This document shows, one piece after another, positions 38,455 to 50,428 of a DNA stretch of 64,000 bases. The notes under the pieces are model-generated. The model searched no databases. It was not told the origin of the DNA and worked only from the letters and a program-made list of their open reading frames with translations. How positions within the stretch are numbered: position 1 is the first letter of the stretch; every line of letters starts with the position of its first letter. Origin of the DNA: Mytilus edulis (lineage: Eukaryota; Mollusca; Bivalvia; Mytilida; Mytilidae); contig NC_092355.1 in the NCBI RefSeq assembly GCF_963676685.1, positions 60,857,613 to 60,921,612 of the forward strand, written 5' to 3'. The position numbers were made by a program, and so were the translations under genes.

Positions 38455-39470
38455 GATTACTGTTTGGGATGTATTTATACGACTCAAGACTGCCTTCCTA
38501 AAGAATACCTTGTTTTAAGAAATGCATCCTTTATATTGTTTGTGATGTATAAACACGCAGACACACCTGCTTTCCGACAGAAACTTTATTTTAACGAAAT
38601 GCATCCTTTTCGTGTATTTTAATGTTTATAAATATGCCGCCACGTCTGCCTTTCGACAGAAAACCCAATTCTAAAGACCCGCATCCTTTCTGACTGTGTA
38701 TGATGTATAATTACGCATCCACGTCTGTCTTCCGATAATACCCCATTCTAAAGAAATGCATCCTTTTTTACTGTGTGGGATGTATAAATACGCAGCCACG
38801 CTGGACTTCCGACAGAGAATCCCGGTCTAAAAAAATGCATCCTTTTACTGTTTTAGATGTATAAATATGCAGCCACGTCTGCCTTCCGGAAGAAAAACCC
38901 AATTCTAAAGACATGCATCCAATACTCCATTCTAAAGAAATGTATCTTCTTTAAAAATGTCATTCTCTGAAATGTATAAATACGCAGCCACGTCTTTCTC
39001 CCATTTCAATACCCCATTCTAAAGAAATGCATCTTTTTACTGTGTTTGATGTATTAATACGCAACCACGTCTTTCTTCCAACCCAGTACCGCATTCTAAA
39101 GAAATGCATCGTTTTACTGTGTTTGATGTATAAATACGCAGCCACGTCTTTCTTCCAACTCAATACCCCATTCTAAAGAAATGTATCTGTTTACTGTGTT
39201 TGATGTATTAATACGCAACCACGTCTTTCTTCCAACCCAATACCCCATTCTAAAGATATGCATCTTTTATTAATCTGAGGAATATATAAATACGCAGCCA
39301 TCTCTGCTTTTCGACAGACAACTTAATTCTAAAGAAATGCATCCTTTCTGACTATGTAGGCTGTATAAAAGGCATCCACGTATGCCTTCTGACAGAATAT
39401 CCACTTCTAAACAAATGCATCCCTCTTTACTGTTTGTGATGTATAAATACGCAGCCACAATTTACATCAC
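38455..39470. repeat. ~77-bp tandem array, about 13 diverged copies
   Basis: The unit runs GATGTATAAATACGCAGCCA, CGTCTTTCTTCC, CCCATTCTAAAGAAATGCAT, CTTTTTACTGTGTTT. Two adjacent unit starts are at 39125 and 39202. Copies differ by 10-25% by eye. Minus-strand frames inside the array are by-products. Confidence 0.9.
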
Positions 39471-40639
39471 ACAGTTGTGCATCTAAACGCTATTAGCCCA
39501 CATAAGTGCATTAAGCTTCTAAAACTGCGCTTAGCCCGTGATGAGACTGTGTAAAAATTATAAATAAAATACCACTGGATAGAGCTTTTCATTAAAACAA
39601 TATATTCTTATTTGTTATTCAGTACCCATAATAACAATTAATCAATCATTGCTATAGTAAGATAAACGATAACCAACGAGAATCCAATCCTTCTTACTAT
39701 ATAAATCCTTGGTGTAATTTAGTATGTTATGTTTTTAAAGATCGAGATCAATGGCACGTGCTAGTAATCAACCGGGTCAACAGGTGATAGACCCATTGAT
39801 CCATAACGAATGAAAGAAGATTAGCAATTACATGAATATTTTACAATTGCATCTATCATAGTCTGTGTAGTTCAAGGATCGAACACTGTTATAATGGCTT
39901 CTTTCTAAACACTACAAATGACACAGTTATAACCCTAAACATGAAAAGTATTTTAGTAAATTGTCTGTAAACGACATAAAATCAATACAGATTCTGTAAT
40001 CAAATTTATGTAATACAAATCATTCAAATAATGACAAAGGTGAAAGTAGACGTGTCAGTTAATCCGTGTTCGAACCACTTGCAAAGGAAAACTGAAATAA
40101 ACATACTTCAGTTTTTTTTATGATGTGCGGCAGAGATGTGCAGTGAAATTCCGTAATTAAACAACAAACATTGATATGAACAAATGTGAGTATCTTTGTA
40201 GAATGTACATTTTGAGTATTTATTAAAATTCTCAATTTTATTGTACTTTTAAGGAATTTTAAGCTATAAATACAAATCCATGTAATATTGAATTAAGCTT
40301 TTTGTGTCGAAAAAAAAAAAGACATACATAGATTAGACCGTTGGTTTTCCCGTTTGAATGGTATTACACTAGTAATTTTTGGGCCCTTTCACAGGCACTC
40401 GTCTCAGATTGTTTTTCCTATATACCTTTATATAACACAAGGTACTTAACTCGCGATTTGGAAAAAAATAAGGCGGTGACCTAATTCCGTTATATGCCGA
40501 TTTCTCGGCTGTCAACACCACTAAAACTTGTTATGTCGTAAATCTAAATTGATTTATCTTCACAATGGTGTATAACACGCCTACTTTTGTTGTCGGAATC
40601 ATCCATAGCAATTTTAGCAAGTTTACTTTTATAAATTGT
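39471..40639. other. Gene-free stretch
   Basis: No supported gene, array or element. Confidence 0.4.
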
Positions 40640-40690
40640 TACTGGATGGAGAGTTGTCTCATTGGCACTCATACCACATCTTCCTATATC
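40640..40690 (-). repeat. GATGTGGTATGA-family fragment
   Basis: GGAGAGTTGTCTCATTGGCA and ATACCACATCTTCC are the complement of the start of the 61915 copy. Confidence 0.75.
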
Positions 40691-40962
40691 TATATAATAA
40701 AAAAAAAAAGCATGCAACTATTTTGGCTAGTAGTTCATACATAAAATAGCATTCAACATAAAGTTCTTAAACAAAAGATAGCCAAATCAGATCTAGTCCA
40801 CAAATCATCTTTTCATCTTCTTGCAAGTGATTTGGACACTTCAAAACATCGTAATGGTAACATGTCATCTGACAGATGCTAATTGCATTTACTAAGAATA
40901 AAGGTTTGTGTACTTACAAAATACGGCATCTCAGAGAACAGGAATTAAATAAAGGCAACAGT

Positions 40963-41815
40963 AGTATACCGCTGTTCAAAACTCATAAATCCATGGACTA
41001 AAACAAAATCGGGGTAACAAACTAAAACTGAGAGAAACGCATTAAATATAAGAGGAGAACAACGACACAACATTAAAATGTAACACACACAGAAACGGAC
41101 TAAGCATTAGACAAAATCCTTTGAGAATAACAAATATAACATCAAAACCAAATATATGAATTTGGGATAGACAAGTACCGTGCCACGTCTTATCTCAATA
41201 TTTTATAAAGCTTGATTATGTTGTCAACTTGATATAACCTCAAATTATTTCAACGTGTAACATGGACAATTTTGTGTATCGTTGTTCTTGACTTTGGCAC
41301 CGTTCCAGTAACATAAGTAAGGTGTCGTGGGTTCGCTGCCTATGTCAAGTGTTTTTAACATATGACGTCATTAAGCTTTGTGTACATTAGGCATTACAGA
41401 ATGAAATTACATTTGATAAAAAGAAGATGTTCATGTGAAAAATGTGAGAGTTGTATATATAAATATGATAGAACTCATACTTCTCCATTGCCACAGAGAA
41501 AAAGTAGTCTGATTGAGACCTTTGAAAGTCATTGTGACTTATGAATAGAAAATTGAAATGTTGCATTTCATTAAATAAAACAGTAGTATACCGCTGTTCA
41601 AAACTCATAAATCCATGGACTAAAACAAAATCGGGGTAACAAACTAAAACTGAGAGAAACGCATTAAATATAAGAGGAGAACGACACAACATTAAAATGT
41701 AACACACACAGAAACGGACTAAGCATTAGACAAAATCCTTTGAGAATAACAAATATAACATCAAAACCAAATATATGAATTTGGGATAGATAAGTATACC
41801 GTGACACGTCTTATA
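40963..41815 (+). repeat. 0.6-kb interspersed repeat, structure A-B-A
   Basis: Segment A (AACAGTAGTATACCGCTGTT ... GATAAGT/GACAAGTACCGTG) occurs at 40963-41198 and again at 41579-41813, separated by B (41199-41578) that includes GCATTACAGAATGAAATTAC. The period is ~616 bp. An A-B copy lies inverted at 49322-49940, inside intron 4 of the Roc-COR-HEPN gene. The ORF at 41362-41544 and its antisense are within B and recur in the other copy; no protein family is recognised. Confidence 0.8.
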
Positions 41816-44566
41816 GTAATGTTTTACACTCAAAAATAAGAGAAAACAAACGACACAACGGAAACACAACGTTAATACGTAACACACACAGAAACGAACT
41901 ATAATATAACAATGGCCATATTCCTGACTTGGCTAGTTTTGTGGCATGCCAAACATCCCTCTTTTATGGCCATGTGAAATATAACATTAAAATGACAACA
42001 CAACATTACAGGACTACAATATAAATAAATAGAAGAAAACAATTGACAAAGAAACAAACGAAAAATAGCTAACAAAAGGCAACAAGTTTAAAGTTTAACA
42101 AATATATTATTTTCAAATTTGCAAATCCAATTCTCACGGAAAATCACTATCACAATCGTTGACCACTGAATCATCACCAGATTTAACACAGATTACATTC
42201 ATACGATTTTTAAACTAGAAATATATTCCACAGTATATTTCAACTTAGGCACGCATATATGCTTAGGAAGACTTTTCGTTCTTTTAAAAATACGTATACA
42301 AAATTTTGCTTAATATTAATATTGTATATTAATACTTCTGTTCTGGCATATATACATCACCCACTTATTAAAGGCGTTTTTTTAATCTCACTTCAAATCT
42401 GCAATTTGGATTATCTCTTTATTGATACGGATGACAACAGAAGACTAAAGTAAAGACCATAAATTCCCGTGGAAATTTCAAGTGGAAGCCCAGCGGTACT
42501 GTTAATAAAAACAGAAAACTTTTCGTTTGTTACAAAACAATCCCGATACATTGGTCACATAATACTGATTGATTGATTGATTGATAGTTGTTGTTTAACG
42601 CCACTTTCAGCACAGTTTTGCAATATCGTAACGGTTATTTTATTGGGGGATCAATTGATAAAGAGATAGATACAATTTACCTAGAATCTATTACACAAGT
42701 GCACATAGGCAATTCATCCTTAACCTCTGGGCTGTTTCACACGTGCGCATGGGCAATGTGAAAAGGTCGTTTTCTTAAAATTACCGTTACGAAACTTCGT
42801 GACCGCTATATTACACTAGTTAAAGCGGCCATTTGTCCTTTTTGTAAACCTTGTCTTGTTGATGATTTTTCTCTCTATCAATTATGATTTTCAAGATAAT
42901 AGGAACAATACAGGATGACATAATGACTTTAGAAATTTTATGTTAGTTTTCGCAGAAGGTTACAGTGGCGCCACCCTATGCTCAGAAACATATTGAAATG
43001 TTCTTTATATACCATATTCTCCACCTTAACAAGCAAACAAAATTTAAAGGTCGAAGTCTATCGCTGCATATGAAACCATGAAATAAGATTTGAATAGATA
43101 CAGACAAATTTCTAGAATATTTACTTATATGAAATATAATCCTATTTCGATCTTAAACATTTTTAACAGAGGAAGCAGATATATAATTTTTATTGATATA
43201 CAATTAGAATAATACATTTTGCAATACACAGTATATTTACTGAAACAATTGAAGTAAAAAAAAGACACCATTACAGGGATGTTTATAGGGGGTACTGTCT
43301 CTATTCCTTTGATAACCTGTACTCTGCTATCATGTGAACTTCTTCTTTTTCAGGGAACAATGTTGAATTTGCATTTAATATTGGCCGCTGGACATTAAGC
43401 AACTATCAATTGAACATGATGACCATAAATTGTCTTATAAAAAGTAAAATCACAAAAATACCGAGCGCCGAGGAAAATTCAAAACGGAAAGTCCCTAATC
43501 AAATAGCAAAATCAAAGGCTCAAACACATAAAACGAATGGATAACAACTGTCATATTCCTGACTTGGTACAAGCATATTCTTATGTTTGAAAATGGTGGA
43601 TTGTAGGTTTCATAACTAGAAAGAGTTGAATATTGCTTGATCATGTTGGTATAAACTCGAGTTATTTAATTTCAATATAATAATAAACGAGCTTGAAATG
43701 ATTTAGTTATGACTATTTGATTTATATAATAAGAGTTGATATATTACTGCCTACTTTTTTTTACCAACAGACAAATATTTTAAATAACACCTGAAAATAT
43801 TCAGACGATATAATTCTTATATATTTTTTTTTTATTTTCCTTATATGTATGAAACAAGATGATGGTTATACATCAATAAAGCAGATCTCCATGACTACAA
43901 ACAGAAAGAGATTTAAAGGTTCAAATAGATTTTCTCTTTTGCTACAGATAAATAACTAGGACATATGGCAATCATTACGTCATGCCAAGAAAAGAAAAGC
44001 AGTCGATATAATCAATCAAAAACTAACAAATTCTTTCATATTCCCCAGATCCCCTTAAAGAAAAAAAACTTAAAATAATTCATATACAAATCTTGCTGAT
44101 AAAAAACACACAGACAATTCGTTTTTGTTTTGTCTCAAGCTTCTCAATGTACTATACACATTTTCTATATTTCAGTCTTACATATATATACATATGTGTA
44201 CTCAAATGCTAATTTTATATACATAATTTAAAAATAATTTGGTATTCAAAACGGTTCTTATATTTACATTATAATATTTGATGCAGGTAATTAAATTTAA
44301 AAAAAACCAGTACGAAATTGGTACTTTTTTAACTTCAGTCTATAATTCAGCTTTGGTCCATTTTATAATGCTGCCCGTTACTTTTAGTTATGATTCAATG
44401 AATGATCAGTTGGAGTACTGACTTTAATCAGTAGCATTTCATCTCGTTCATTTTCGTCTGTTCATAAAGGGAATGTTTAATGCACATCTGTTGCTATGGT
44501 AATATGTATCTGTTTAATAAAGTGCATACCGGTACATCACTGTTCGCTGAAACAAATCGTAGGAAT
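41816..44566. other. Gene-free stretch downstream of the Roc-COR-HEPN gene, with repeat fragments
   Basis: 42568-42620 is (ATTG)n followed by GTTGTTTAACGCCACTTTCA, a common mussel repeat end whose complement is near 53845-53895. 43440-43620 is a family D copy (AAACGGAAAGTCCCTAATCA, TCATATTCCTGACTTGG). 42840-42905 resembles R1 (AGATTTTTCTCTCTATCAATTATG). No coding signal. Confidence 0.5.
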
Positions 44567-44569
44567 GAG

Positions 44570-44583
44570 TTTATTTCTTTATT
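44570..44583 (-). promoter_or_regulatory. Poly(A) signals of the Roc-COR-HEPN gene
   Basis: Two AATAAA hexamers read on the minus strand at 44583-44578 and 44575-44570. The first overlaps the stop codon of the terminal exon, so the 3' UTR may be very short. Confidence 0.5.
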
Positions 44584-44631
44584 ATGCTGGAAGATTAACT
44601 TGGTGTTCAAAGTCAACTTCAATAGTCATTC
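44582..44631 (-). CDS. Terminal exon (15 residues and stop)
   Basis: The acceptor TTGTTTTATTTCAG|GAATGAC supplies two bases that complete a Gly codon from the HEPN exon. The frame continues MTIEVDFEHQVNLPA and ends at TAA (44584-44582). The phase fit and the immediate AATAAA make this a convincing 3' end for a short exon. Confidence 0.65.
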
Positions 44632-44905
44632 CTGAAATAAAACAAAATATATTGTAACTGCAATAATAAAAACGCTCCTGGTCTAAAATTTACTTCAAAT
44701 CTAAGTTTTACAGATATGATTATTCCGATCATTACAAAAAGTGATTATCAGACAATAGAGCCCAACATATGGTCACAGTCAACAGACATAACCAAGCTAT
44801 TTATTAACTACTTAAATTTATAAGTGACAAATAAGTCTGGATAAAAATTATTTGAGCATAACAAGGAAACATTTGAAAAAGGCCAACTGTTTAAAGTATA
44901 TTTAC

Positions 44906-45359
44906 CGAATATTTCGTTTTTAATTAATTTCACTTCCTCCGCAGAAACAGTTTTCGCCAAAATCTTATTTAGTTGATCTGTATACAATATAGCTGGTTTG
45001 TTATGGTTATCAAACCTTTTTAAAAGGTCACTCAATATGTTACATAATTCATTAAAACGTGTATCATCCAAATGAAATATTCTAGAGTGTTGTAATTCAT
45101 TCCTTGTCAGTCTTATGCGCTCAATATCATCTCCAATAGCTAAGTCTGTATTTTGAATTCTTTGCCATGAACCGCCCCATGAATTACTTGGAATATGTTT
45201 ATTAAGATTTCTGTGCTCACTGTACAAGTTTGTTATATCACATTCCCTCCTTGGACGTATATTTGGTTTGTCTTGTTTCAATAAGTCATATGAAGCATCA
45301 GCTAGAATATTCAGTACAATAATGCCCATCTTTGTAAAATTTATTTCCTCATTTGTGAA
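44906..45359 (-). CDS. Exon encoding the HEPN domain (DZIP3 type)
   Basis: Frame starts at the acceptor TATGCATTTCAG|TTCACAA and runs 151 codons plus one base to donor ATATTCG|GTAAAT. The peptide follows the DZIP3-like HEPN pattern: a first helix MGIIVLNILADASYDLL, CDITNLYSEHRNLN, a WGGSW turn, then AIGDDIERIRLTRNELQH and a closing helix FNELCNILSDLLKRF. RNELQH (model residues 746-751) is an Rx4H motif; Rx4-6H is the RNase active-site motif of catalytically active HEPN domains. I recognise the domain with good confidence from the GDDIERIR...RNExxH core. Catalysis is inferred from the retained motif. Open frame beyond the donor runs to a stop at 44808 and looks intronic. Confidence 0.85.
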
Positions 45360-45423
45360 CTGAAATGCATATAAAAGTAGAGAATTATGATGTAAAAGGC
45401 TAAAATAAGGCTTAATAGAATTA

Positions 45424-45556
45424 GGAGATGACTGTATTGTATTTTAAGCTTGGCCTTCGTAAATTGTAGATTTTACTGTCGCAAATTGAGTTAACCTTGC
45501 GACAGTAAAATCAAGTTTTACGAAGGCCAAGCTTAAAATACAATACAGTTATCTCC
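45424..45556. repeat. Long inverted repeat in intron 5
   Basis: GGAGATGACTGTATTGTATT pairs with the complement ending AATACAATACAGTTATCTCC. Arms of ~58 bp contain AAGCTTGGCCTTCGTAAA and TTTTACTGTCGCAA with few mismatches and a ~14-bp loop. Confidence 0.88.
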
Positions 45557-46171
45557 ATTCTAATGTCACATATTAAAAGAAATGTCATTTGATAAATATT
45601 TTGGCTATAAAATGCCATAAATGAAAAAGTCAGCGAAACTGTTACATCGTCTTTAGCATCTAAACAATGTGACGTCATATGTATACTCTGGATGTCAAAC
45701 ATGAATAATTAACGTATCTTTACTTTTCGTACGCTTCAGAATGGTTTCAATATAGACAAAAAGAAGATTTTGAGGCTCAAAATGTGACTATCTTGTTTAT
45801 TTTTTTTAAACTTACATACCCCAAAAAAATCGGAATTAAAAATGGTGGCTTTCTTAGTTACGGACTGGTAGAGCGTGGAATCTAACCCCTCAAAATATTT
45901 GTCAACGTCCAATGAAAATTATCGTTACAAACAAATTGCATTAGAATTGTTGGGTGAATCAACTGTCGACGAAATAGTCATGTGGTTGAAAAAGTTTGCT
46001 GCAACAAAAAACCAATCAGCTAGCAATAAAAAAAAACAAACTTTTTAATCAATAGGAATATTTTCTCACAACCAAAATCTCTAAATATTGTCCAAAAAAT
46101 AATAACAAAACAATAGTTTATCCTAGTTTCTTAGCAGATGAAAACAACACTAGAAGTGTGATATAACATAC

Positions 46172-46252
46172 CCCTGTCAAACTGGCTGCTGATGATGACT
46201 CTCCATAGATATTTGAAATGTCTCGGATACCAGCCTTGACACGGACACACAC
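46172..46252 (-). CDS. 81-bp linker exon 5 (27 residues)
   Basis: The acceptor is GTTAATTGCAG|GTGTGTG and the donor is TTGACAGGG|GTATGTTA. It has phase 0 at both ends and is open throughout (VCVRVKAGIRDISNIYG, then Ser/Ala-rich). It has the same length and phase as exon 4, so it could be skipped or included without shifting the frame. The sequence just ahead of HEPN often holds a helix; the peptide here is compatible with that but not diagnostic. Confidence 0.55.
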
Positions 46253-49200
46253 CTGCAATTAACAAACTGAAGAACCATTAGTTAGCAAGCTTACATATAC
46301 CAACACCACTCCTTCCCATAAGTAAAAGGCTACAGCTTATAATGACATTTCTGTTTACTTTAATTTCGGGCAGTAACTTTATGACAAAATATCTAGATGT
46401 GTTAGAAACTTTCAATAGGGATCTTATTATATCTGATCATATGATCCATGTACAGTTGCAATCCTAAAATATTTGTTTTAGCATCTGGAAGCAATATTTG
46501 CAGGGAGTTTTAATTATATTTAGTAACTTTGCCCTTGGCCTTTAATGTGGTGACTTCAAAATCAGTAATGATCTTCCTCATACTAAATGTGAGGATAAAT
46601 TCAGGAATGGTTGTAATCAGATATAAAGTATTGGCATTTGGAAACGAAAATGACTCACAGATGGACAGACAGACGGACCAACAGATCAAAAACTATATTA
46701 CCATTGGTATTGTAAAACTAGAACATATTTGATATGTCATGGTCAGGCGCGCTCAATTAAATTATTATTTCTCTTCAAATATTCCATGATCGATGATTGT
46801 TGGTTTTAAAGCCACGGTCAGCTTTATCAAACTGTCGGTTTTTATTATTTGAGGAAGCAGGAGTGCTCGGAAAGAACCAATGACCTTCGCCAAGAAAACT
46901 GCTAATACTAGTTAAAGTTCAGTGAGATCAGAGTCGAAAAAACCTTCAATGTTCAAAGTTCGAACTCACACCATCTTGACAGGCTAGTGATACTGTGAAA
47001 GTAATGAACTACTAGACCTGTTGGCCAAACGAGACACCATCAGTTGCATTAGTTCATTGTTCGTTGATAGCTTTTTGCTTATTACACATTGTGTATGTAT
47101 GTTTTGAGGAAAACTAACGAAACAATTTTCTCATTTGAGTACAGTTATCCCTATATAAAGTTAATTGGCGTTTTAAAATCATAATTTTTTAATTTTTAAT
47201 TTTTAAGTTACTAGGCGAATATTTGCAATTTATCCTGCAATCGACAATTTTACTTAATATACATGTACATATACGTGTGTACATATAAACAGAAAAAAAA
47301 CCATCAAAAACTATATAGTTTACGTAAATAGTCTCCTGATATCCTGTTGCTGTTGCAAGCGAACAGCTTTTTCAATTCAATTTTACGTCACAGTTCATGT
47401 TGACTGCATCTAAGTAATGTCAATTTCTTTACTTAGAGACTTTTAATTGATAAAAAAAATTAAAACTCAACATCAATACTGAATGGCAGAATGAAAATAA
47501 TATACTAGTACATGTATTGTCGAAAAATATAGAGTATCTGTGTACTCTCTACTAAACAGAAGACAAGTTAGGCAACCCTTGCTTTTCTTACGGTTTCTGA
47601 ATTTTATATTTTCCGACATTGTACATATACCGTGTATTAACCCTTAGGCTTTATTTCAAGTTATAGTGGCAATGATGGAAGTTTAGCAAGGGGAAATCAC
47701 ATATTATATACTAGATTTAGTTTACCTTTGATGGAAATTTAGACCCAATGGTTTAAGAGAAGTAAATTTTGTTATGGTTACTAAAAATTACTAAATGATA
47801 TAAAAATAAGATGAATGATATGATTGTTAACATGGTTAATGGGACAACTAATCACTAGACATCAATTGAAGTAAAACAAAAAAAATATAAAAGTTCATTT
47901 TCTAAATGTATAAATACCGTAAATGGTAAAATTTTGGTTATAGTGATATCTCGATTTATTTGGTGCTTGAAATGAAAGCGCCATAATTATATAATGAAAC
48001 ACTATATTGAAACATTTAATACAATTTTTGATAATCATAATTTAAAACACCATAAGAAATGTTAATACTTATAAGTTGCAATTATCCTCTAAAGAAGTTT
48101 AAGTATAAACATTTGATGAAATTTATTATATAATTAGTGGGTCAAAACATCATTTGACGTACCAGGAAAATAATCTTTTTAATGCTTTCTTAAAATTACC
48201 AGACCAATTTAAATGGAAATGGCACTTTGATCTACCCTCAAATTAATTGCAATTGATATGATCGGATTAATTATATTAGAGAGTATGTTTTATGTGCTAT
48301 CCCAAATGTGTTTATTTACTGTGCTTGAATTTTCCTTTCTTCAGGCGTTTTGCATATTATCCGATAACAAACAACTAACAAACAAATTGATTATATCAAA
48401 ATAAAAAGACAGTAGTGTCACAAAGTGTAAGTTTTTGACATATCAAAATTAAACCAATACCTTTTTAGTAAACATCACCAAAATATCAAGATTTACGGAA
48501 ACTTGTAGGTAATAAATAAACAATCAGATGATTTATTTTGATCATGAAGAGGCTTCTGTATATATTTTATTTCTAAAATATTTTTCCCGAGACTATATCC
48601 CAAGTTCTATTGAAAAAAAAACACATTTATAACATGTATGTAATTCAGTCTTTGTCGTTAGTCATGTCTGTCATGGTTTCATTTCGTTTATTGTTTTGTC
48701 ATTAAGCATTTTAAATAAGGCCATTAGTGTTTTTGATTTTTTTTGTTCATTGTTGAACGCTGCACAGTTGAAGTTCACTTCATTCAAAATCTGGTAGTTA
48801 CATGTTTCATAGGCAATCATAGCACATTTCTCTTTTGAAAAAAGCCAAAATATGGGACATTTTTGATATTGTTCAATCAGTTATACAGTAATACAAGTTA
48901 TATCAAGTCAACAAAGATACATGGCTTATAATATGGTACGAAAGACGTGTTTCATCTACGTAAGACTCATCAGTAGGGTTCGTATCAAAATAGTTGGAAA
49001 ACCGAATCAAATACAAAGTTTAAACCAGAAAACCTAAAATAAAACATGTAATACGTATATTAATTTAGATGAGAACTTAAGACACTCTCAACATTTTAAT
49101 TTTAATTATTTAAAAGCTCAGCAAGTTTTGCGCTTAAGATATTAAAATTTTACTTTCTCTAGTGGAGAAATTTCATATCACACTTGTAACAGTGGTGGAA

Positions 49201-49321
49201 TCTATATTTTCCTATGGATGTTGCCATTTACCTTTTTCCGTTATTAAGAGACTATTATGTATGGTTATAGGAACGAGTAATACACAATATGAGTTTTGTT
49301 AAGGCTCATCCTGTATAGTAT
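46253..49321. other. Intron 4 (part), no exon seen
   Basis: 46500-46735 carries the end of a dispersed repeat (CAGATGGACAGACAGACGGA, then ATTACCATTGGTATTG). 48905-49060 holds a common mussel repeat (GGTACGAAAGACGTGTTTCA, AAGACTCATCAGTAGGG). The rest is AT-rich. Confidence 0.5.
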
Positions 49322-49940
49322 TTAATGAAATGCAACATTTCAATTTTCTATTCATAAGTCACAATGACTTTCAAAGGTCTCAATCAGACTACTTTTTCTC
49401 TGTGGCAATGGAGAAGTATGAGTTCTATCATATTTATATATACAACTCTCACATTTTTCACATGAACATCTTCTTCATATCAAATGTAATTTCATTCTGT
49501 AATGCCTAATGTACACAAAGCTTAATGACGTCATATGTTAAAAACACTTGACATAGGCAGCGAACCCAAGACACCTTACTTATGTTACTGGAACGGTGCC
49601 AAAGTCAAGAACAACGATACACAAAATCTTCCATGTTACACGTTGAAATAATTTGAGGTTATATCAAGTTGACAACATAATCAAGCTTTATAAAATATTG
49701 AGATAAGACGTGGCACGGTACTTGTCTATCCCAAATTCATGTATTTGGTTTTCATGTATATTTATTTATCTCGTGGTGTTTTGTCTGATGCTTGGTCCGT
49801 TTCTGTGTGTGTTGCGTTTCGGTGTTGTGTCGTTGTTCTCCTCTTATATTTAATGCGTTTCCCTTGGTTTTAGTTTGTTACCCCGATTTTGTTTTTTGTC
49901 CATGGATTGATGAGTTTTGAACAGGGGTATACTACTGTTG
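49322..49940 (-). repeat. 0.6-kb interspersed repeat A-B, inverted copy in intron 4
   Basis: Reverse complement of 40963-41578: GTTGCATTTCATTAAATA end at 49322, GCATTACAGAATGAAATTAC (complement at 49487-49506), A segment to about 49940. Only one A is present. Confidence 0.8.
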
Positions 49941-50061
49941 CCTTTATTTATCTAATTTCCACTTTTATGAAACCTATACATCTTGAATAAAACTTTATGT
50001 ACATGTATGGTAATAATCTGTCTAGTCTATCATCGACAACACGATGACTTTTACTTGTTAC

Positions 50062-50142
50062 CTTAGAGGATGTAGTTCGGACTAGACTGATACTTTCTGT
50101 GGTAGGATTCAATCCTGGATCATTTTCACAACTTTTGGACAG
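50062..50142 (-). CDS. 81-bp linker exon 4 (27 residues)
   Basis: Flanked by a pyrimidine-poor but valid acceptor (AAATTATTTTAG|CTGTCC) and a good donor (TCTAAG|GTAACAAG). Both phases are 0, matching the exons on either side. The peptide is polar (Ser, Thr, Asn, Glu, Lys) with no recognisable domain, so it probably forms a linker between the COR-side module and HEPN. Found by hand because it is too short for a long ORF; support comes from splice signals, phase and position. Confidence 0.55.
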
Positions 50143-50428
50143 CTAAAATAATTTAAAAAAAAATATTTCATTATTATTATTGAGACTGAAAAAGGGTGTG
50201 TGCAAGATGGTGTTAAATGATAGCAATTAATGACTCGGACAAAGTTGTAGATAATGAAGAGCCAGAAAACAGAATAACTAAAAGGCAACAGGTATAAAAG
50301 CACCCTATAGTTTGGCATGCCTACGTGAGGCTTGCTATCAAATTTCAGGAAGGATGCACAGAGATTAACCAACATACCCTTCTCCTTCTAGCAAAGTTTC
50401 TATGAAATAGATAAAATGCTTCACTTAC

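Noticed and set aside
38960..39458. Minus-strand frames with AAYLYI repeats
   Set aside because: By-products of the ~77-bp tandem array.
41281..41352. Possible tRNA: CTTGAC...GTCAAG ends with GGGTTCGCTGCC
   Set aside because: The B-box match is weak, no A box fits and the T stem does not pair.
45511..45702. 63-codon minus-strand frame
   Set aside because: Its end lies in one arm of the 45424-45556 hairpin; no domain or splice support.
50109..50375. 88-codon minus-strand frame overlapping exon 4
   Set aside because: Runs in a different frame from the supported exon and crosses its splice sites.
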